Shown piece after piece: positions 1 through 8,749 of a stretch of DNA of 64,000 nt. Both the position numbers and the translations under genes were made by a program. Under the pieces are notes generated by a model that saw only the letters and a program-made list of their open reading frames with translations, was not told the origin of the DNA and did not search any database. This DNA is from Sporolactobacillus sp. Y61 (GTDB lineage: Bacteria; Bacillota; Bacilli; Bacillales; Sporolactobacillaceae), in NCBI RefSeq assembly GCF_040529185.1, contig NZ_CP159510.1, forward strand, positions 1,736,001 to 1,800,000. The letters run 5' to 3'. Every line of letters begins with the position of its first letter. Within the stretch, counting starts at the first letter, position 1.

Positions 1-4
1 TAAT

Positions 5-1066
5 GTGATGGAGTCACGTAAAGATCAGCATGTCCGACTATTTCAGGAAACCTACCGGAAACACGAGAACGATTTTGATTCTGTAAAATTTATTCATGAT
101 GCTTTGCCGGAAATGAGCCTTAATCAGATTGACTGTACAACGGAACTGCCGTTTACTTCATGGCCGCATGCCTTTTTTATCAATGGGATGACCGGAGGAA
201 GCGAGAAAACTAAAAAAATCAATGAAAGCCTGTCACGGGCAGCAGCAGCAACAGGGATAGCAGTTGCCTCCGGTTCACAGAAGGCGGCTTTAAAAGATCC
301 GGAATTACGCGGTACATTTCGCGTGCTGCGCCGCGTCAATCCGGATGGATTTATCTTTGCCAATATAGGTGCTGAGCTGGATGCGGAACAGGCGAAAAGA
401 GCCATCGATATGCTGGAAGCAAACGCGCTGCAGATCCACTTAAATGCACCTCAGGAAATTGTCATGCCGGAAGGAGACCGGGATTTTTCATCATGGCTGA
501 AAAATCTGGAGCAAATCGTCCGTTCGGTTGATGTACCGGTTGTCGTTAAAGAGGTTGGATTCGGGATGAGCAGGGCAACGTTTCGGAAATTGGTGAATGC
601 AGGCGTGGATGTGATCGATGTTGCCGGCAGAGGCGGTGTTAATTTTATTTCCATTGAGAATCGCCGCCGGAACCGGGCGCGATACAATTATCTGGAGAAT
701 TGGGGTCAGTCGACAGTCATTTCCATGCTTGAAGCGCAGTCTTATCTTGATCAGACTACTTTTTTTGCATCAGGCGGGGTGCGTCATCCTCTTGACATCC
801 TTAAAGCGCTCGCACTGGGCGCCCGTGCGGTTGGCATCTCAGGTACTTTTCTCCATACCGCTCTGGCAGAGGGAGCGGATGGACTGATCAGACAGATTGA
901 AGAATGGAAAGAACAGCTGACTCAAATGATGCTGCTGCTCGGCTGCCCGGATGTGGCCTCTCTTCGCAGAAAAGACCTGATCCTGAGTGGTTCTCCACTG
1001 GAGTGGGCACGGCTTCGGGGACCAAATCCGGAAAAACTTGCCAGACGTTCATCCGTAAGTGATTAA
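5..1066 (+). CDS. fni: Type 2 isopentenyl-diphosphate delta-isomerase
   Basis: Interconverts isopentenyl and dimethylallyl diphosphate in cytosolic isoprenoid synthesis, using FMN and a reduced nicotinamide cofactor (family knowledge). The 353-residue product has the expected FMN barrel landmarks in order: MTGGSEKT near residue 62, ASGSQKAALKDPE near 88, QIHLNAPQEIVMPEGDR near 142, VVVKEVGFGMS near 180, DVAGRGGVNF near 206 and ASGGVRHPLDILKALALG near 256. Length matches the Bacillus Fni. The start is either GTG at 5 or the adjoining ATG at 8. The window edge hides the ribosome site, but the N-terminus aligns with the family start, so the gene is probably whole. It converges with the fructosamine kinase gene. 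This non-homologous IDI type is usual in Bacillales and lactic bacteria. Confidence 0.95.
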   Translation: MMESRKDQHVRLFQETYRKHENDFDSVKFIHDALPEMSLNQIDCTTELPFTSWPHAFFINGMTGGSEKTKKINESLSRAAAATGIAVASGSQKAALKDPELRGTFRVLRRVNPDGFIFANIGAELDAEQAKRAIDMLEANALQIHLNAPQEIVMPEGDRDFSSWLKNLEQIVRSVDVPVVVKEVGFGMSRATFRKLVNAGVDVIDVAGRGGVNFISIENRRRNRARYNYLENWGQSTVISMLEAQSYLDQTTFFASGGVRHPLDILKALALGARAVGISGTFLHTALAEGADGLIRQIEEWKEQLTQMMLLLGCPDVASLRRKDLILSGSPLEWARLRGPNPEKLARRSSVSD

Positions 1067-1154
1067 TTGGACAGCCATCCATGACGGTTCTAAGTATATA
1101 GTGAGTATACCACCGCGCCCTGAAAAGACGTGGCCTGTGAGTCAAAGCCGGACG

Positions 1155-2012
1155 CTAATTTTCTTTAATAATCTTATTCAGCATAGCAAGTACACTCCCG
1201 GCATAACCCAGACCAAATTTATCCAGATGAACCATCAGATAATACAGCTGATAAAACGCCAGACGTTTTTCATATCCTTCATCAAACGGACAGGACGCCG
1301 CATAAGCCCGGTAAAATTCAGAAGTAAAACCGCCAAAGACCGTTGTCACGCCAATATCCAGCTCTCGATCGCCGTAAAGGGCTGCCGGATCAATTAATGC
1401 AGGGGACCCGTCTGCTGTAAACATATAGTTCCCGCCCCATAAATCACCATGCAGCAAGACGGGCTGACTCGGATGTCGTGCCAGCTCGGAGACGATGCAG
1501 GCACGACTTTCTTTATATAATCTTTCTTCCTGTCCGGTCCACAGGCCTTTCTTTTGCAGCGCTGAAGCAAGTACGTCCAGACGCCGGGTGACGAACAGCT
1601 CCGTCCATGAATCTGTCCAATCATTATTGAATGAAATGCTTGTACCCGAATAGGGGTAATCAAAGCCAAATTTACCGTTCGGGCTTCTATGTTGGTGAAG
1701 ATGGGCAACCAGTTTTCCTAAATCAGACTGGCTTCCGGTTCCACGCTCAAGGTAATTGAGCAGGAGATAGGCATCACCGTGGATCTGTCCGCTCTTAATG
1801 ACCTGTGGAGCCTGAACACCTGCTTCTTTAAATGCTTTTAATCCGGCAATCTCACTATCGTAGAAGCTTTGCGGATGATTCGGCTGAACCAGAAGAAAAT
1901 AGCTTTCCCTGCCGGTATCGACACGGTAAGCCTGATTCACATCACCACCGCCAATACGTGTTACCGACCGGATATCCTTAAGCGGCAACTTGCTTATCCA
2001 GTTAGGGTCCAT
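1155..2012 (-). CDS. Fructosamine kinase family protein
   Basis: A 285-residue aminoglycoside-phosphotransferase-fold kinase of the fructosamine/ketosamine-3-kinase family. Members phosphorylate sugar adducts on protein amino groups so that they fall off (deglycation). Visible motifs are the glycine-rich TRIGGGDVNQAYRV at about residues 18-31, the catalytic loop LLHGDLWGGNYMF near 185 and the metal-binding ALIDPAALYGDRELDIG near 205. The ATG start is preceded by GAGGAGG. It is followed on the same strand by the 3-methyladenine glycosylase gene after about 70 bases, so a shared damage-repair theme is possible but unproven. The actual substrate cannot be read from the sequence. Confidence 0.9.
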   Translation of the reverse strand: MDPNWISKLPLKDIRSVTRIGGGDVNQAYRVDTGRESYFLLVQPNHPQSFYDSEIAGLKAFKEAGVQAPQVIKSGQIHGDAYLLLNYLERGTGSQSDLGKLVAHLHQHRSPNGKFGFDYPYSGTSISFNNDWTDSWTELFVTRRLDVLASALQKKGLWTGQEERLYKESRACIVSELARHPSQPVLLHGDLWGGNYMFTADGSPALIDPAALYGDRELDIGVTTVFGGFTSEFYRAYAASCPFDEGYEKRLAFYQLYYLMVHLDKFGLGYAGSVLAMLNKIIKEN

Positions 2013-2081
2013 TTTACATCCTCCTCGTCATGAAAAGGTCTATCCCTATATTATAAACCTTAGTGATGCATCCGGGTCTGT

Positions 2082-2726
2082 TCACCTGTTTTCTTTCCAA
2101 CCAAATGAGCGGTCATTCACTTCGCTTTTCTTTATGCCAGACACATATGGGTTGCCTTTGACAAAGAAACGGAATGGCCAGCAGGTGCCACTTCCCCGGC
2201 GGCTGATCCCTTTACGGGCGGAAACGCCGATTTCTTCCGGTTCCCTTTCTGCAGACAGATCTATGTACAGAGGGGCGTCCCCCATATGTTTCCTGTTTAA
2301 CGATTTGTCGTGGATGCCCAGTGCTTCCATGAATTTACCCGGACCATTTGTGAGCTCAAAGCCATGCTTTTTTCGGTTCTTTTCCATCAGATCCCTGCCG
2401 TCCAGTGGCTCAATGGCACGAATCAGTATCCCCTGGGGAACTTCTTTCTTCTGCACGGCAATGTCCAGCATGGCCCGTCCGTGCAGCAAATAAATATAAA
2501 TCGTACCGGGCGGCCCGTACAGTGCTTCGTTTGCCGGTGTGCGTCGTCCTTTATAGGCGTGCGCTGCTGAATCTTTTTGCCCCAGATAGGCTTCTGCTTC
2601 AACGATATATCCGCTCATGATCCCCTCGGGGTGCTCATAAACGAGCTGTTTTCCCAGAACGGAGCGGGCAATATCGGGAGTCGACTGCTGACTGAAAAAA
2701 TCGCTGAGTTGTCGCTTCCTGTTCAT
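2082..2726 (-). CDS. DNA-3-methyladenine glycosylase (AAG/MPG family)
   Basis: Base-excision repair enzyme that removes alkylated purines such as 3-methyladenine. The 214-residue protein shows the AAG/MPG signatures: ARSVLGKQLV near residue 20, IVEAEAYLGQKDSAAHAYKGRRTP near 41-64 with the catalytic Glu and the DNA-contacting segment, YGPPGTIYIYLLHG near 69 and LTNGPGKFMEALGI near 125. Length is normal for the bacterial family (about 200). An AGGTGATACAGG sequence precedes the ATG. It lies between the fructosamine kinase gene and the small cysteine-rich protein gene on the same strand. Confidence 0.93.
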   Translation of the reverse strand: MNRKRQLSDFFSQQSTPDIARSVLGKQLVYEHPEGIMSGYIVEAEAYLGQKDSAAHAYKGRRTPANEALYGPPGTIYIYLLHGRAMLDIAVQKKEVPQGILIRAIEPLDGRDLMEKNRKKHGFELTNGPGKFMEALGIHDKSLNRKHMGDAPLYIDLSAEREPEEIGVSARKGISRRGSGTCWPFRFFVKGNPYVSGIKKSEVNDRSFGWKENR

Positions 2727-2791
2727 CCTGTATCACCTGCTGCTGTGTTTTTAACGTTTATATGGCCCGAGGAATACTGCGCAGCTGATCC

Positions 2792-3109
2792 TTATCTTTT
2801 TAAGAGATGCCGAATGGAGAAAATGGGATGATACAGCAGCATCCACGGTCCGGAGAAACGCATGACTTCTTTGATTTTTTTTCGATAAACCGGACTGTAG
2901 CAATGGACTTTACAATTGGAGCAGGCACTTTTATTTTCTCCAAAACGGCAATAGGAAAGTCGTTTTAATGCATAATTGTTTAAATCGCGACACGAATCAC
3001 ACAGTTCTTTCTGATGGTGTTTTTTTCTGCAGAAAATCTCGATCATTTTGGTAACGGTTTCTTTTTCTTTGCGGATTACAGGGCCGTTATTTAATGCTCT
3101 TTTTCCCAT
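2792..3109 (-). CDS. Small cysteine-rich protein, nitrous oxide-stimulated promoter family (PF11756-like)
   Basis: About 105 residues with a cluster of cysteines in the pattern C(R)KKHH...LCDSCRDL...CRFG..K.ACSNCKVHCY, followed by a conserved tail MRFSGPWMLLYHPIFSIRHLL. This matches my memory of the family named 'nitrous oxide-stimulated promoter', whose function is unknown. The Cys arrangement suggests metal binding (inference). An ATG at 3109 has a GAAGG-type site at suitable distance. An upstream in-frame start at 3130 is possible but less well placed. It is the last gene of a leftward run of three. Confidence 0.75.
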   Translation of the reverse strand: MGKRALNNGPVIRKEKETVTKMIEIFCRKKHHQKELCDSCRDLNNYALKRLSYCRFGENKSACSNCKVHCYSPVYRKKIKEVMRFSGPWMLLYHPIFSIRHLLKR

Positions 3110-3207
3110 TTCTTTAGCCTTCCTTCTCAAGCGTCGATCAGGGTTCTGCCAAACCCTATTTTACAAGTTATATCACGCTATGGGTATGACAGGGATCAAG
3201 GCGCAGG

Positions 3208-3252
3208 AAAAAACCGGGAAATTTTTCTTTGCTCAGGACATCCCGGTTTTTT
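3208..3252. terminator. Bidirectional rho-independent terminator
   Basis: A perfect 12-bp inverted repeat, AAAAAACCGGGA / TCCCGGTTTTTT, with a 21-base loop. It has a T run on either strand. It sits just beyond the stop of the leftward AEC carrier gene. Confidence 0.85.
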
Positions 3253-3264
3253 ACTGCTTTATTG

Positions 3265-4200
3265 TCAAATCATTGTCATCAGGACAGGAATTTCAACCAG
3301 GCTGAGAAGTGTGGTTTCTGTCACCATCACTGCTGCGTAGTCCGAATCGGCATGGTAAAGTTCGGAGACGACCGGCGCATTGGTCATCACCGGCATCGCT
3401 GACTGCAGGATAAAAACCTGTTTCATCAATAGCGGCATCGGTGCCGGCAGGACGAGCAGGGTCATCAAGACAGGTGCAGCAATGAATCGTCCGACCAGGA
3501 CACCAATATTATCCCTGTTCAGGCTTAATTTGTTCAGTCCGGCCTGATGAATGGCGAAACCGATGAAGAGCATCGACAGAGGAATGGTCAGACCTCCGAT
3601 ATAATTCAGATCCGACATAAGGAATTTCGGCAGCCGAATATTCAGCAGGATCAGGATCACGCCGACAATAAAACCCATCAGAGGCGGTGAGAAGATTTTA
3701 CTTAACGTTTGTTTCAGACTCAGGCGTGAAGAGCTGTCCCCGTCTCTTTGAATCAGATAAACACCCAGAGTCCAGAAAAAAGTAGTATTGGCCATATAAT
3801 AAACAAGGACATAGGGCAGACTATCATCACCAAACAGCGCCATATTAACCGGCAAACCGATGAAAACGGTATTCGAATTACAGAACATCGATTTAAACAG
3901 ACCGCTGTGACTATTCGGGACGGCAAACAGTTTGACGGCTAAAAAAGAAAGGGCAAACAGGATAAACATGGACAAAAACGGAAAAAACAGGTCAGGCAGC
4001 AATACCATTAATTCCTTACTGGTAAAATCGGCGGTAATGGTACTGATCATATAAGCCGGCAGGGCGATCTGTGTGACCAGTCGCGCCATTAATTTACCGG
4101 TTTTCCGATCAAACCAGCCACGGTCGGTTAATACGTAGCCGATACTGATCATGACAAGGATCACAAGAACCCCCTGGATCCCCTGAAAAAACGTTCCCAA
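3265..4200 (-). CDS. AEC family transporter (organic-acid/malate carrier-like)
   Basis: Integral membrane carrier of the auxin-efflux-carrier family with about ten hydrophobic segments and the typical fold: an N-terminal bundle (VLVILVMISIGYVL), a central charged loop near residue 150 and a second bundle to the C-terminus. The family includes malate and other carboxylate permeases. A divergent MleR-like LysR gene next door makes an organic acid the likely substrate (inference). Start: ATG codons at 4233 and 4215 lack a ribosome site. TTG at 4200 follows GATGGAGG by 8 bases and gives the usual family N-terminus MGTFFQGIQ, so it is preferred. A strong terminator follows the stop. No malolactic enzyme gene is visible nearby. 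Confidence 0.88.
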   Translation of the reverse strand: MGTFFQGIQGVLVILVMISIGYVLTDRGWFDRKTGKLMARLVTQIALPAYMISTITADFTSKELMVLLPDLFFPFLSMFILFALSFLAVKLFAVPNSHSGLFKSMFCNSNTVFIGLPVNMALFGDDSLPYVLVYYMANTTFFWTLGVYLIQRDGDSSSRLSLKQTLSKIFSPPLMGFIVGVILILLNIRLPKFLMSDLNYIGGLTIPLSMLFIGFAIHQAGLNKLSLNRDNIGVLVGRFIAAPVLMTLLVLPAPMPLLMKQVFILQSAMPVMTNAPVVSELYHADSDYAAVMVTETTLLSLVEIPVLMTMI

Positions 4201-4347
4201 GATAAAGGCCTCCATCACTGTGCGACAAGTCATAAATCGTCATAAAATTTACTTATTAATTAGTATCAACGAGCATACAACAATGCTAGAATTATAGTCA
4301 AATGTTCATAGGGTCATAAAAAATATTTATATCAGTGAAGAGGACAA

Positions 4348-5226
4348 ATGAATTTACAGGATTTGAAATATTTCCAGCGGCTGGTCCAGGAGCGGAGTTT
4401 TACAAAGGTAGCGGAATATTATCATGTCAGCCAGCCGACCATCACTCTGTCCCTTAAAAGGATGGAGAAAGAATTTCAGACCAGACTGGTCGAGCGGAAC
4501 CATAACCATAATGAACTGCAGATTACGGAAAGCGGAAGGCAGCTTTACCACCATGTTGAGCCTATGCTGAATGAGTGGCGGCTCGCCCATCAGGAGATTT
4601 ACGCGCTTAACCGGCAGATTATTCGATTTGGGATGTCGCCGACGATCAGTGCCCGTTTTTTTCCAGGTATGACCTATCAGTTATTAAAGTCCGGGCTGCT
4701 GAATCACCTGTACACGTACGAAGCCGGTTCCCGGGAACTTCTGCACGCCGTCCTGGAAGGGAAGATTGACATTGGACTGATTGGCAGTGTCACATCGCCA
4801 GTGGATGAGCAGTTAATAGAGGAAAGTCTGAAAGTGGTTCCATTTAAAATCGTCGCGGGTCCGGGCAGCCCGCTCGCGGCCTGCCGTTCGGTCAGTTTTC
4901 GTGAAGTCGGTGATTTCCCGTTTGTTGTTCTGGACAACCATTATGCCAATCCGGTCGCTTTTGCGCGTATTTCCCGCCAGGCGGGTGTTTCACCGAAAAT
5001 CATCTATCGCACCAGTAATATCGACACACTGAAAAGGATCGTCAGCGGTGGCATGGCCATCAGTTATATTGCAGATTTGTCCATTCTGCCTGGGGATCCG
5101 ATTGTCAGCATCCCCCTGACAGATCAGGACCAGCCGGTTCTGACCGTGATGATGGTTTACCGGAAAACGCTGGAGCTGACCGAACGTGTGAATAAATTTA
5201 TGGATATTGTCCGAAAATACGAATAG
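4348..5226 (+). CDS. LysR-type transcriptional regulator, MleR-like
   Basis: 292 residues: an N-terminal winged helix-turn-helix (NLQDLKYFQRLVQERSFTKV... then VSQPTITLSLKRMEKEF at about 27-43) and a C-terminal periplasmic-binding-like effector domain. The helix-turn-helix resembles MleR, the malolactic regulator of lactic bacteria. It is transcribed away from the AEC carrier gene, with a shared intergenic region of about 147 bases, so it probably controls that carrier in response to an organic acid (inference). The ATG is preceded by GAAGAGGACAA. A rho-independent terminator follows. Confidence 0.88.
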   Translation: MNLQDLKYFQRLVQERSFTKVAEYYHVSQPTITLSLKRMEKEFQTRLVERNHNHNELQITESGRQLYHHVEPMLNEWRLAHQEIYALNRQIIRFGMSPTISARFFPGMTYQLLKSGLLNHLYTYEAGSRELLHAVLEGKIDIGLIGSVTSPVDEQLIEESLKVVPFKIVAGPGSPLAACRSVSFREVGDFPFVVLDNHYANPVAFARISRQAGVSPKIIYRTSNIDTLKRIVSGGMAISYIADLSILPGDPIVSIPLTDQDQPVLTVMMVYRKTLELTERVNKFMDIVRKYE

Positions 5227-5243
5227 CCGGCACATTCACCTGT

Positions 5244-5268
5244 TTCCGGGCAGAACCGGAATTTTTTT
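5244..5268 (+). terminator. Rho-independent terminator after the LysR gene
   Basis: A short stem, TTCCGG / CCGGAA, with a six-base loop, followed by seven T. It lies 17 bases after the LysR stop. Confidence 0.75.
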
Positions 5269-5327
5269 CCGCTTGCGCCTATTCGTGTTATGATAAGGAT
5301 AGATTCTATAAAAATCAGGTGATAACA

Positions 5328-6239
5328 GTGAAACAGGGGACAACGATTATTACGCTTGACAATGGATACCATCTCTGGACACATACGCGGGGAACTGGCA
5401 ATATACACCTGCTGTGCCTGCACGGTGGGCCGGGGGGCACCCATGAATATTACGAGAACTTTGCGGAGAAACTTGCCGGGCAGGGGCTGGATATTCAGGT
5501 CCATATGTATGATCAGCTTGGTTCTTTTTATTCTGATCAGCCGGATTACTCCGATCCGGAGACGGCCGGGAAATATCTGACGTATGATTATTTTCTGGGA
5601 GAAGTTGATGAGGTCCGCAGAAAACTGGGACTTGATCATTTCTATCTGATTGGTCAGAGCTGGGGCGGACTGCTGGTTCAGCTGTACGCTTTGAAATACG
5701 GGCAGCACCTGAAAGGCTCCATCATTTCTTCCATGACCGATAATATTGATGAGTATGTCGCACATATTAATCAGATCCGGGAAAAAGAACTGTCCCCTGA
5801 TGCGGTGGCCTTTATGAAAAAGTGTGAGGCTGAGAATCATTACGATAATGACCGCTACCAGGGATATGTTGATCAATTAAATAAAGGCTATGTCGACCGG
5901 AAACACCCGAAGGCCATTTCCCATCTGATCAGTACGATGGCGACTCCGGTCTATAATGACTTCCAGGGAGATAACGAATTTGTCGTGACCGGAAAACTGA
6001 AAGAGTGGGACGTACGGGACCAGCTGAAAAACATCCAGGTACCGACGCTCCTTACATTCGGTGAACACGAGACGATGCCACTTGCGGCAGCCAGGCGTAT
6101 GGCTGAAAGCATCCCTCACGCACGGCTGGCCACAACTCCGGAAGGCGGTCATCACCATATGATCGACAACGCCCCGGTCTATTTTGATCATCTGGCTACT
6201 TTTATCAGGGATGTCGAGAGCGGGAATTTTAAAGATTGA
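5328..6239 (+). CDS. Proline iminopeptidase-family alpha/beta hydrolase
   Basis: Cytosolic serine peptidase expected to release N-terminal proline from peptides. The alpha/beta-hydrolase landmarks are the oxyanion loop LHGGPGGTHEYY near residue 33, the nucleophile elbow IGQSWGGLL near 108 (GxSxG), a cap domain, the LLTFGEHETMP acid region near 243 and the catalytic His in EGGHHHM near 270. The length of about 303 is typical of PepI. GTG at 5328 is chosen because AGGTGAT, a perfect match to the 16S tail, lies just before it. GTG at 5319 lies inside or too near that site. It stands alone between two terminators. Confidence 0.88.
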   Translation: MKQGTTIITLDNGYHLWTHTRGTGNIHLLCLHGGPGGTHEYYENFAEKLAGQGLDIQVHMYDQLGSFYSDQPDYSDPETAGKYLTYDYFLGEVDEVRRKLGLDHFYLIGQSWGGLLVQLYALKYGQHLKGSIISSMTDNIDEYVAHINQIREKELSPDAVAFMKKCEAENHYDNDRYQGYVDQLNKGYVDRKHPKAISHLISTMATPVYNDFQGDNEFVVTGKLKEWDVRDQLKNIQVPTLLTFGEHETMPLAAARRMAESIPHARLATTPEGGHHHMIDNAPVYFDHLATFIRDVESGNFKD

Positions 6240-6247
6240 AAAGAGGA

Positions 6248-6308
6248 GAAGCATCCGGCGCAGGTTCGGATGCTTCGATTTCGTATTTATTGACGGAAGA
6301 ATCCGTCA
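6248..6308. terminator. Two stem-loops between convergent genes
   Basis: The first stem, GAAGCATCCG / CGGATGCTTC (6248-6276), precedes GATTTCG and can end the rightward peptidase gene. The second, TGACGGA / TCCGTCA (6291-6308), lies just past the leftward YjcZ gene stop. Confidence 0.65.
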
Positions 6309-6327
6309 GATTATTTTCGCAGACTGA

Positions 6328-6438
6328 TTAATAGCAGAATGCGGTGCCGACGATAATCAGCAGAATGAAGAGAACAACGAGCAGCGCAAAACCATTGCCG
6401 TGTCCAATACCTCCGACATTATCATAAGGAGCTCCCAC
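6328..6438 (-). CDS. YjcZ-family small sporulation-type membrane peptide
   Basis: A 36-residue peptide with a glycine-rich head (GAPYDNVGGIGHGNG) and a single hydrophobic segment, FALLVVLFILLIIVGTAF. This is the hallmark of the YjcZ family of short membrane peptides found in spore-formers. The start is GTG at 6438, 6-7 bases after a strong GAGGAGGTG site. Longer in-frame starts upstream (to 6525) have no such site and add non-family sequence. The role is uncertain. The family is annotated as sporulation-linked, but its activity is unknown. Confidence 0.8.
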   Translation of the reverse strand: MGAPYDNVGGIGHGNGFALLVVLFILLIIVGTAFCY

Positions 6439-6525
6439 ACAGAACACCTCCTCATCCATCAGATAGTCCATTGTATGAAAGAGGGCCCGCTCCGGCATGG
6501 GCAAAAGTCGTAGGGACAAAAGCAA

Positions 6526-6553
6526 AAAAGAAGGAGGATTTCCTCCTTCTTTT
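6526..6553. terminator. Rho-independent terminator after the CBS gene
   Basis: A perfect stem AAAAGAAGGAGGA / TCCTCCTTCTTTT around two T, with T-rich flanks. It follows the leftward CBS-domain gene. Confidence 0.85.
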
Positions 6554-6566
6554 TCATGGTGACCGG

Positions 6567-7001
6567 TTAACGGGAAGATGAAATACCGGAAAGGGCAGCT
6601 TCGGCTTCATCCCGGTAGTGATCCCTGTCAGCCAGATCACCAAGTGCGACATAACCAATCAATTTTCCCTGATCGACCACAGGAAGCCGGCGAATCTGAT
6701 GCTCAGACATCAGGCGCGATGCCTCATGGATATCCATATCAGGTGTTCCTGAAATCAGATGATCACGCGTCATGCACTCTTCCACATGGATCTGATCGCC
6801 ATCTTTTCCACGTGCTGTGGAGCGAAGCGTCATATCGCGGTCTGTAATCACTCCCAGAAGAGTGTGATCGTTATCGACAACCGGAATCGAACCGATATGG
6901 TGATGGCTCATCAGTTCAGCAGCTTCTTTCAGTGTCTGACCCGGTCGACAGCAGATGACGTCATGAGACATAATATCTTTCAGTGTGTGTGTCAATCTCA
7001 T
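6567..7001 (-). CDS. Tandem CBS-domain protein
   Basis: About 144 residues made almost wholly of two CBS domains (roughly 8-62 and 72-133). The first carries MSHDVICCRPGQTLKEAAELM, and each ends with a conserved turn (VITDRDMTLRS; VALGDLADRD). Such stand-alone CBS pairs bind adenine nucleotides and act as energy sensors (family knowledge). The target here is unknown. The ATG at 7001 is preferred, with AAAGGGG just upstream, over the TTG one codon earlier. A strong terminator follows, so it is probably monocistronic. Confidence 0.88.
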   Translation of the reverse strand: MRLTHTLKDIMSHDVICCRPGQTLKEAAELMSHHHIGSIPVVDNDHTLLGVITDRDMTLRSTARGKDGDQIHVEECMTRDHLISGTPDMDIHEASRLMSEHQIRRLPVVDQGKLIGYVALGDLADRDHYRDEAEAALSGISSSR

Positions 7002-7092
7002 CAATCCCCTTTCGCTAAATAATTTGCCCTAATAACGGGAATACATGACTGCGAAAAAGAGGGATTTTTTGCTATAGAGCTTCTCCGGATCT

Positions 7093-7890
7093 TCAGACCA
7101 GGTTTAAAAAAAGGCCGGTGCAGAAGGCAATGAGAAACAGGATCAATGCCAGAACGTCGTTTCTGTTCAGCTTCAGAACGGTCAGACGCGTCCTTTGACT
7201 GCCCCCGTGATAGCATCTGCTCTCGATGGCATTGGTCAGCTCGAAAGCGCGGCGGAAGGAAGACATAAACAGCGGCAGGATGATCGGAGCATACGATTGA
7301 ATCCGGCGGATAAGGTGGCCGCTTCCGATTTCAGCACCCCGGGCTTTCTGCGCATCGGTAATCCGTCCGATTTCATCAGCCAGTGTCGGAATAAAGCGCA
7401 GCGAAAGCGTGACGATCATAGCCAGATCATCGACTCTGAGATGCAGTTTCCTTAAAGGACGCAGCATTTGCTCCAGGCCTGCTGCCAGGGCATTCAGCGA
7501 AGTGGTATAGGTGATCAGTGAACTGCCGGCAATCATGGCGGTCAGCCGGATCATGAGCGACAGGCCGACAAACAGCCCCTCACGTGAAATGTGTATAAAA
7601 TAAAAAGATAAAAGCGGTTCGCCCCTGACATAAAACAGGTTCATCAGTGCTGTAAAAATGATGACAGGAATCAATGGACGGATGCCGGTGAAAACCTGCC
7701 TGATCGATACGCCTGAGAGGCCGATCAGGACGGCAAGAACAGTGACCATGAAACCCAGGCTTGCCGGGCTTCGCGAAATGAAGACCATAATAATGAAAAG
7801 AAAGGTCAGGGTTATTTTCACTCTGGGATCCAGGCGGTGCATCAGTGAATGACCCGGAATATATTGCCCTGCAGTGATGTCACGCGTCAC
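7093..7890 (-). CDS. ecfT: Energy-coupling factor transporter transmembrane protein EcfT
   Basis: Membrane scaffold of a group II ECF vitamin transporter, which couples the two ATPases to exchangeable S components. The 265 residues contain several hydrophobic helices and, in the cytoplasmic coupling region, the two Arg-bearing motifs AQKARGAEIG (near 183) and AIESRCYHGG (near 224) that dock onto EcfA subunits. The GTG start overlaps by four bases (GTGA) the stop codon that ecfA2 would use if its reading frame were restored. That is strong evidence for a coupled ecfA1-ecfA2-ecfT operon. It is the last gene of the operon. Confidence 0.93.
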   Translation of the reverse strand: MTRDITAGQYIPGHSLMHRLDPRVKITLTFLFIIMVFISRSPASLGFMVTVLAVLIGLSGVSIRQVFTGIRPLIPVIIFTALMNLFYVRGEPLLSFYFIHISREGLFVGLSLMIRLTAMIAGSSLITYTTSLNALAAGLEQMLRPLRKLHLRVDDLAMIVTLSLRFIPTLADEIGRITDAQKARGAEIGSGHLIRRIQSYAPIILPLFMSSFRRAFELTNAIESRCYHGGSQRTRLTVLKLNRNDVLALILFLIAFCTGLFLNLV

Positions 7891-8002
7891 AGTCCGTCAC
7901 TCCCTCTGAACAGCTTAAGAATTTCAGCTTCCGCCTGACTGACGGTCAATGCTGCCGTATTCACAGGATAACCGGCTTGATTCAAGAGATGCAGGAGTTT
8001 TG

Positions 8003-8749
8003 TTACCGGGGAATATCCAGCCCCAGTGATTCGAGGCGATCAGCCTGTGAAAAAATAACAGCTGGCGCGCCGGACATGACCAGACTTCCCTGATCGATAA
8101 CGATGACTTGATCTACGCGTTCAGCGATATCTTCCATACTGTGCGAGACCAGAATGACGGCACTCCCGGTTTGCTTCCTGTAGGATTCGAGGCGATCCAG
8201 CATTTCTTTCCTTCCTGCAGGATCAAGCCCGGCCGTCGGTTCATCCAGAATAAGAACCTGCGGGCGCATGGCGATCACACCGGCAATGGCGATTCGCCGC
8301 ATTTCACCGCCGGATAACCGGAACGGATTTCGTTCAAGATAAGAGGCATCCAGGCCGACAAAGTTCAGGGCATTCAGCACCCGGCTTTGGATCTCCCGAT
8401 CGTTGAGACCCATGTTTATCGGACCGTACATGATCTCTTTCTGGACGGTGTCCTCAAAGATCTGTGTTTCCGGATATTGGAAAACAAGGCCGATACGGAA
8501 CCGGACAGAGCGGATTTGATGAGGGGTACGCCAGATATCTTCGCCGTTTACCCGTACCTGTCCGCTGTCCGGACGTAAAAGTCCGTTCATCTGTTTGATC
8601 AAGGTTGATTTTCCGGAGCCTGTGTGGCCGATGATACCTATGTATGCGCCGGCAGAAACCGACAGGGAAATATCCGACAGTGCCTGTTTTTCAAAAGGCG
8701 TGCCGGATCCATATCGATAGGAGACATTCCTGAGTTCAATGATCGGCAT
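8003..8749 (-). CDS. ecfA2: ECF transporter ATP-binding protein EcfA2, C-terminus lost to a frameshift
   Basis: ATPase subunit with Walker A GHTGSGKST near residue 40, signature LSGGEMRR near 144, Walker B VLILDEPTAGLD near 164 and a switch His (LVSHSMED). As read it has 248 residues, but the family has about 285-290. The missing 37 or so residues are present out of frame (VTKLLHLLNQAGYPVN..., ending at 7887). Adding one base to the CCCCGG run at 8006-8011 rejoins them, and the stop would then overlap the ecfT start. It overlaps ecfA1 by 14 bases. The break looks like a one-base error in a G/C run, but a real mutation cannot be excluded. Confidence 0.9.
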   Translation of the reverse strand: MPIIELRNVSYRYGSGTPFEKQALSDISLSVSAGAYIGIIGHTGSGKSTLIKQMNGLLRPDSGQVRVNGEDIWRTPHQIRSVRFRIGLVFQYPETQIFEDTVQKEIMYGPINMGLNDREIQSRVLNALNFVGLDASYLERNPFRLSGGEMRRIAIAGVIAMRPQVLILDEPTAGLDPAGRKEMLDRLESYRKQTGSAVILVSHSMEDIAERVDQVIVIDQGSLVMSGAPAVIFSQADRLESLGLDIPR

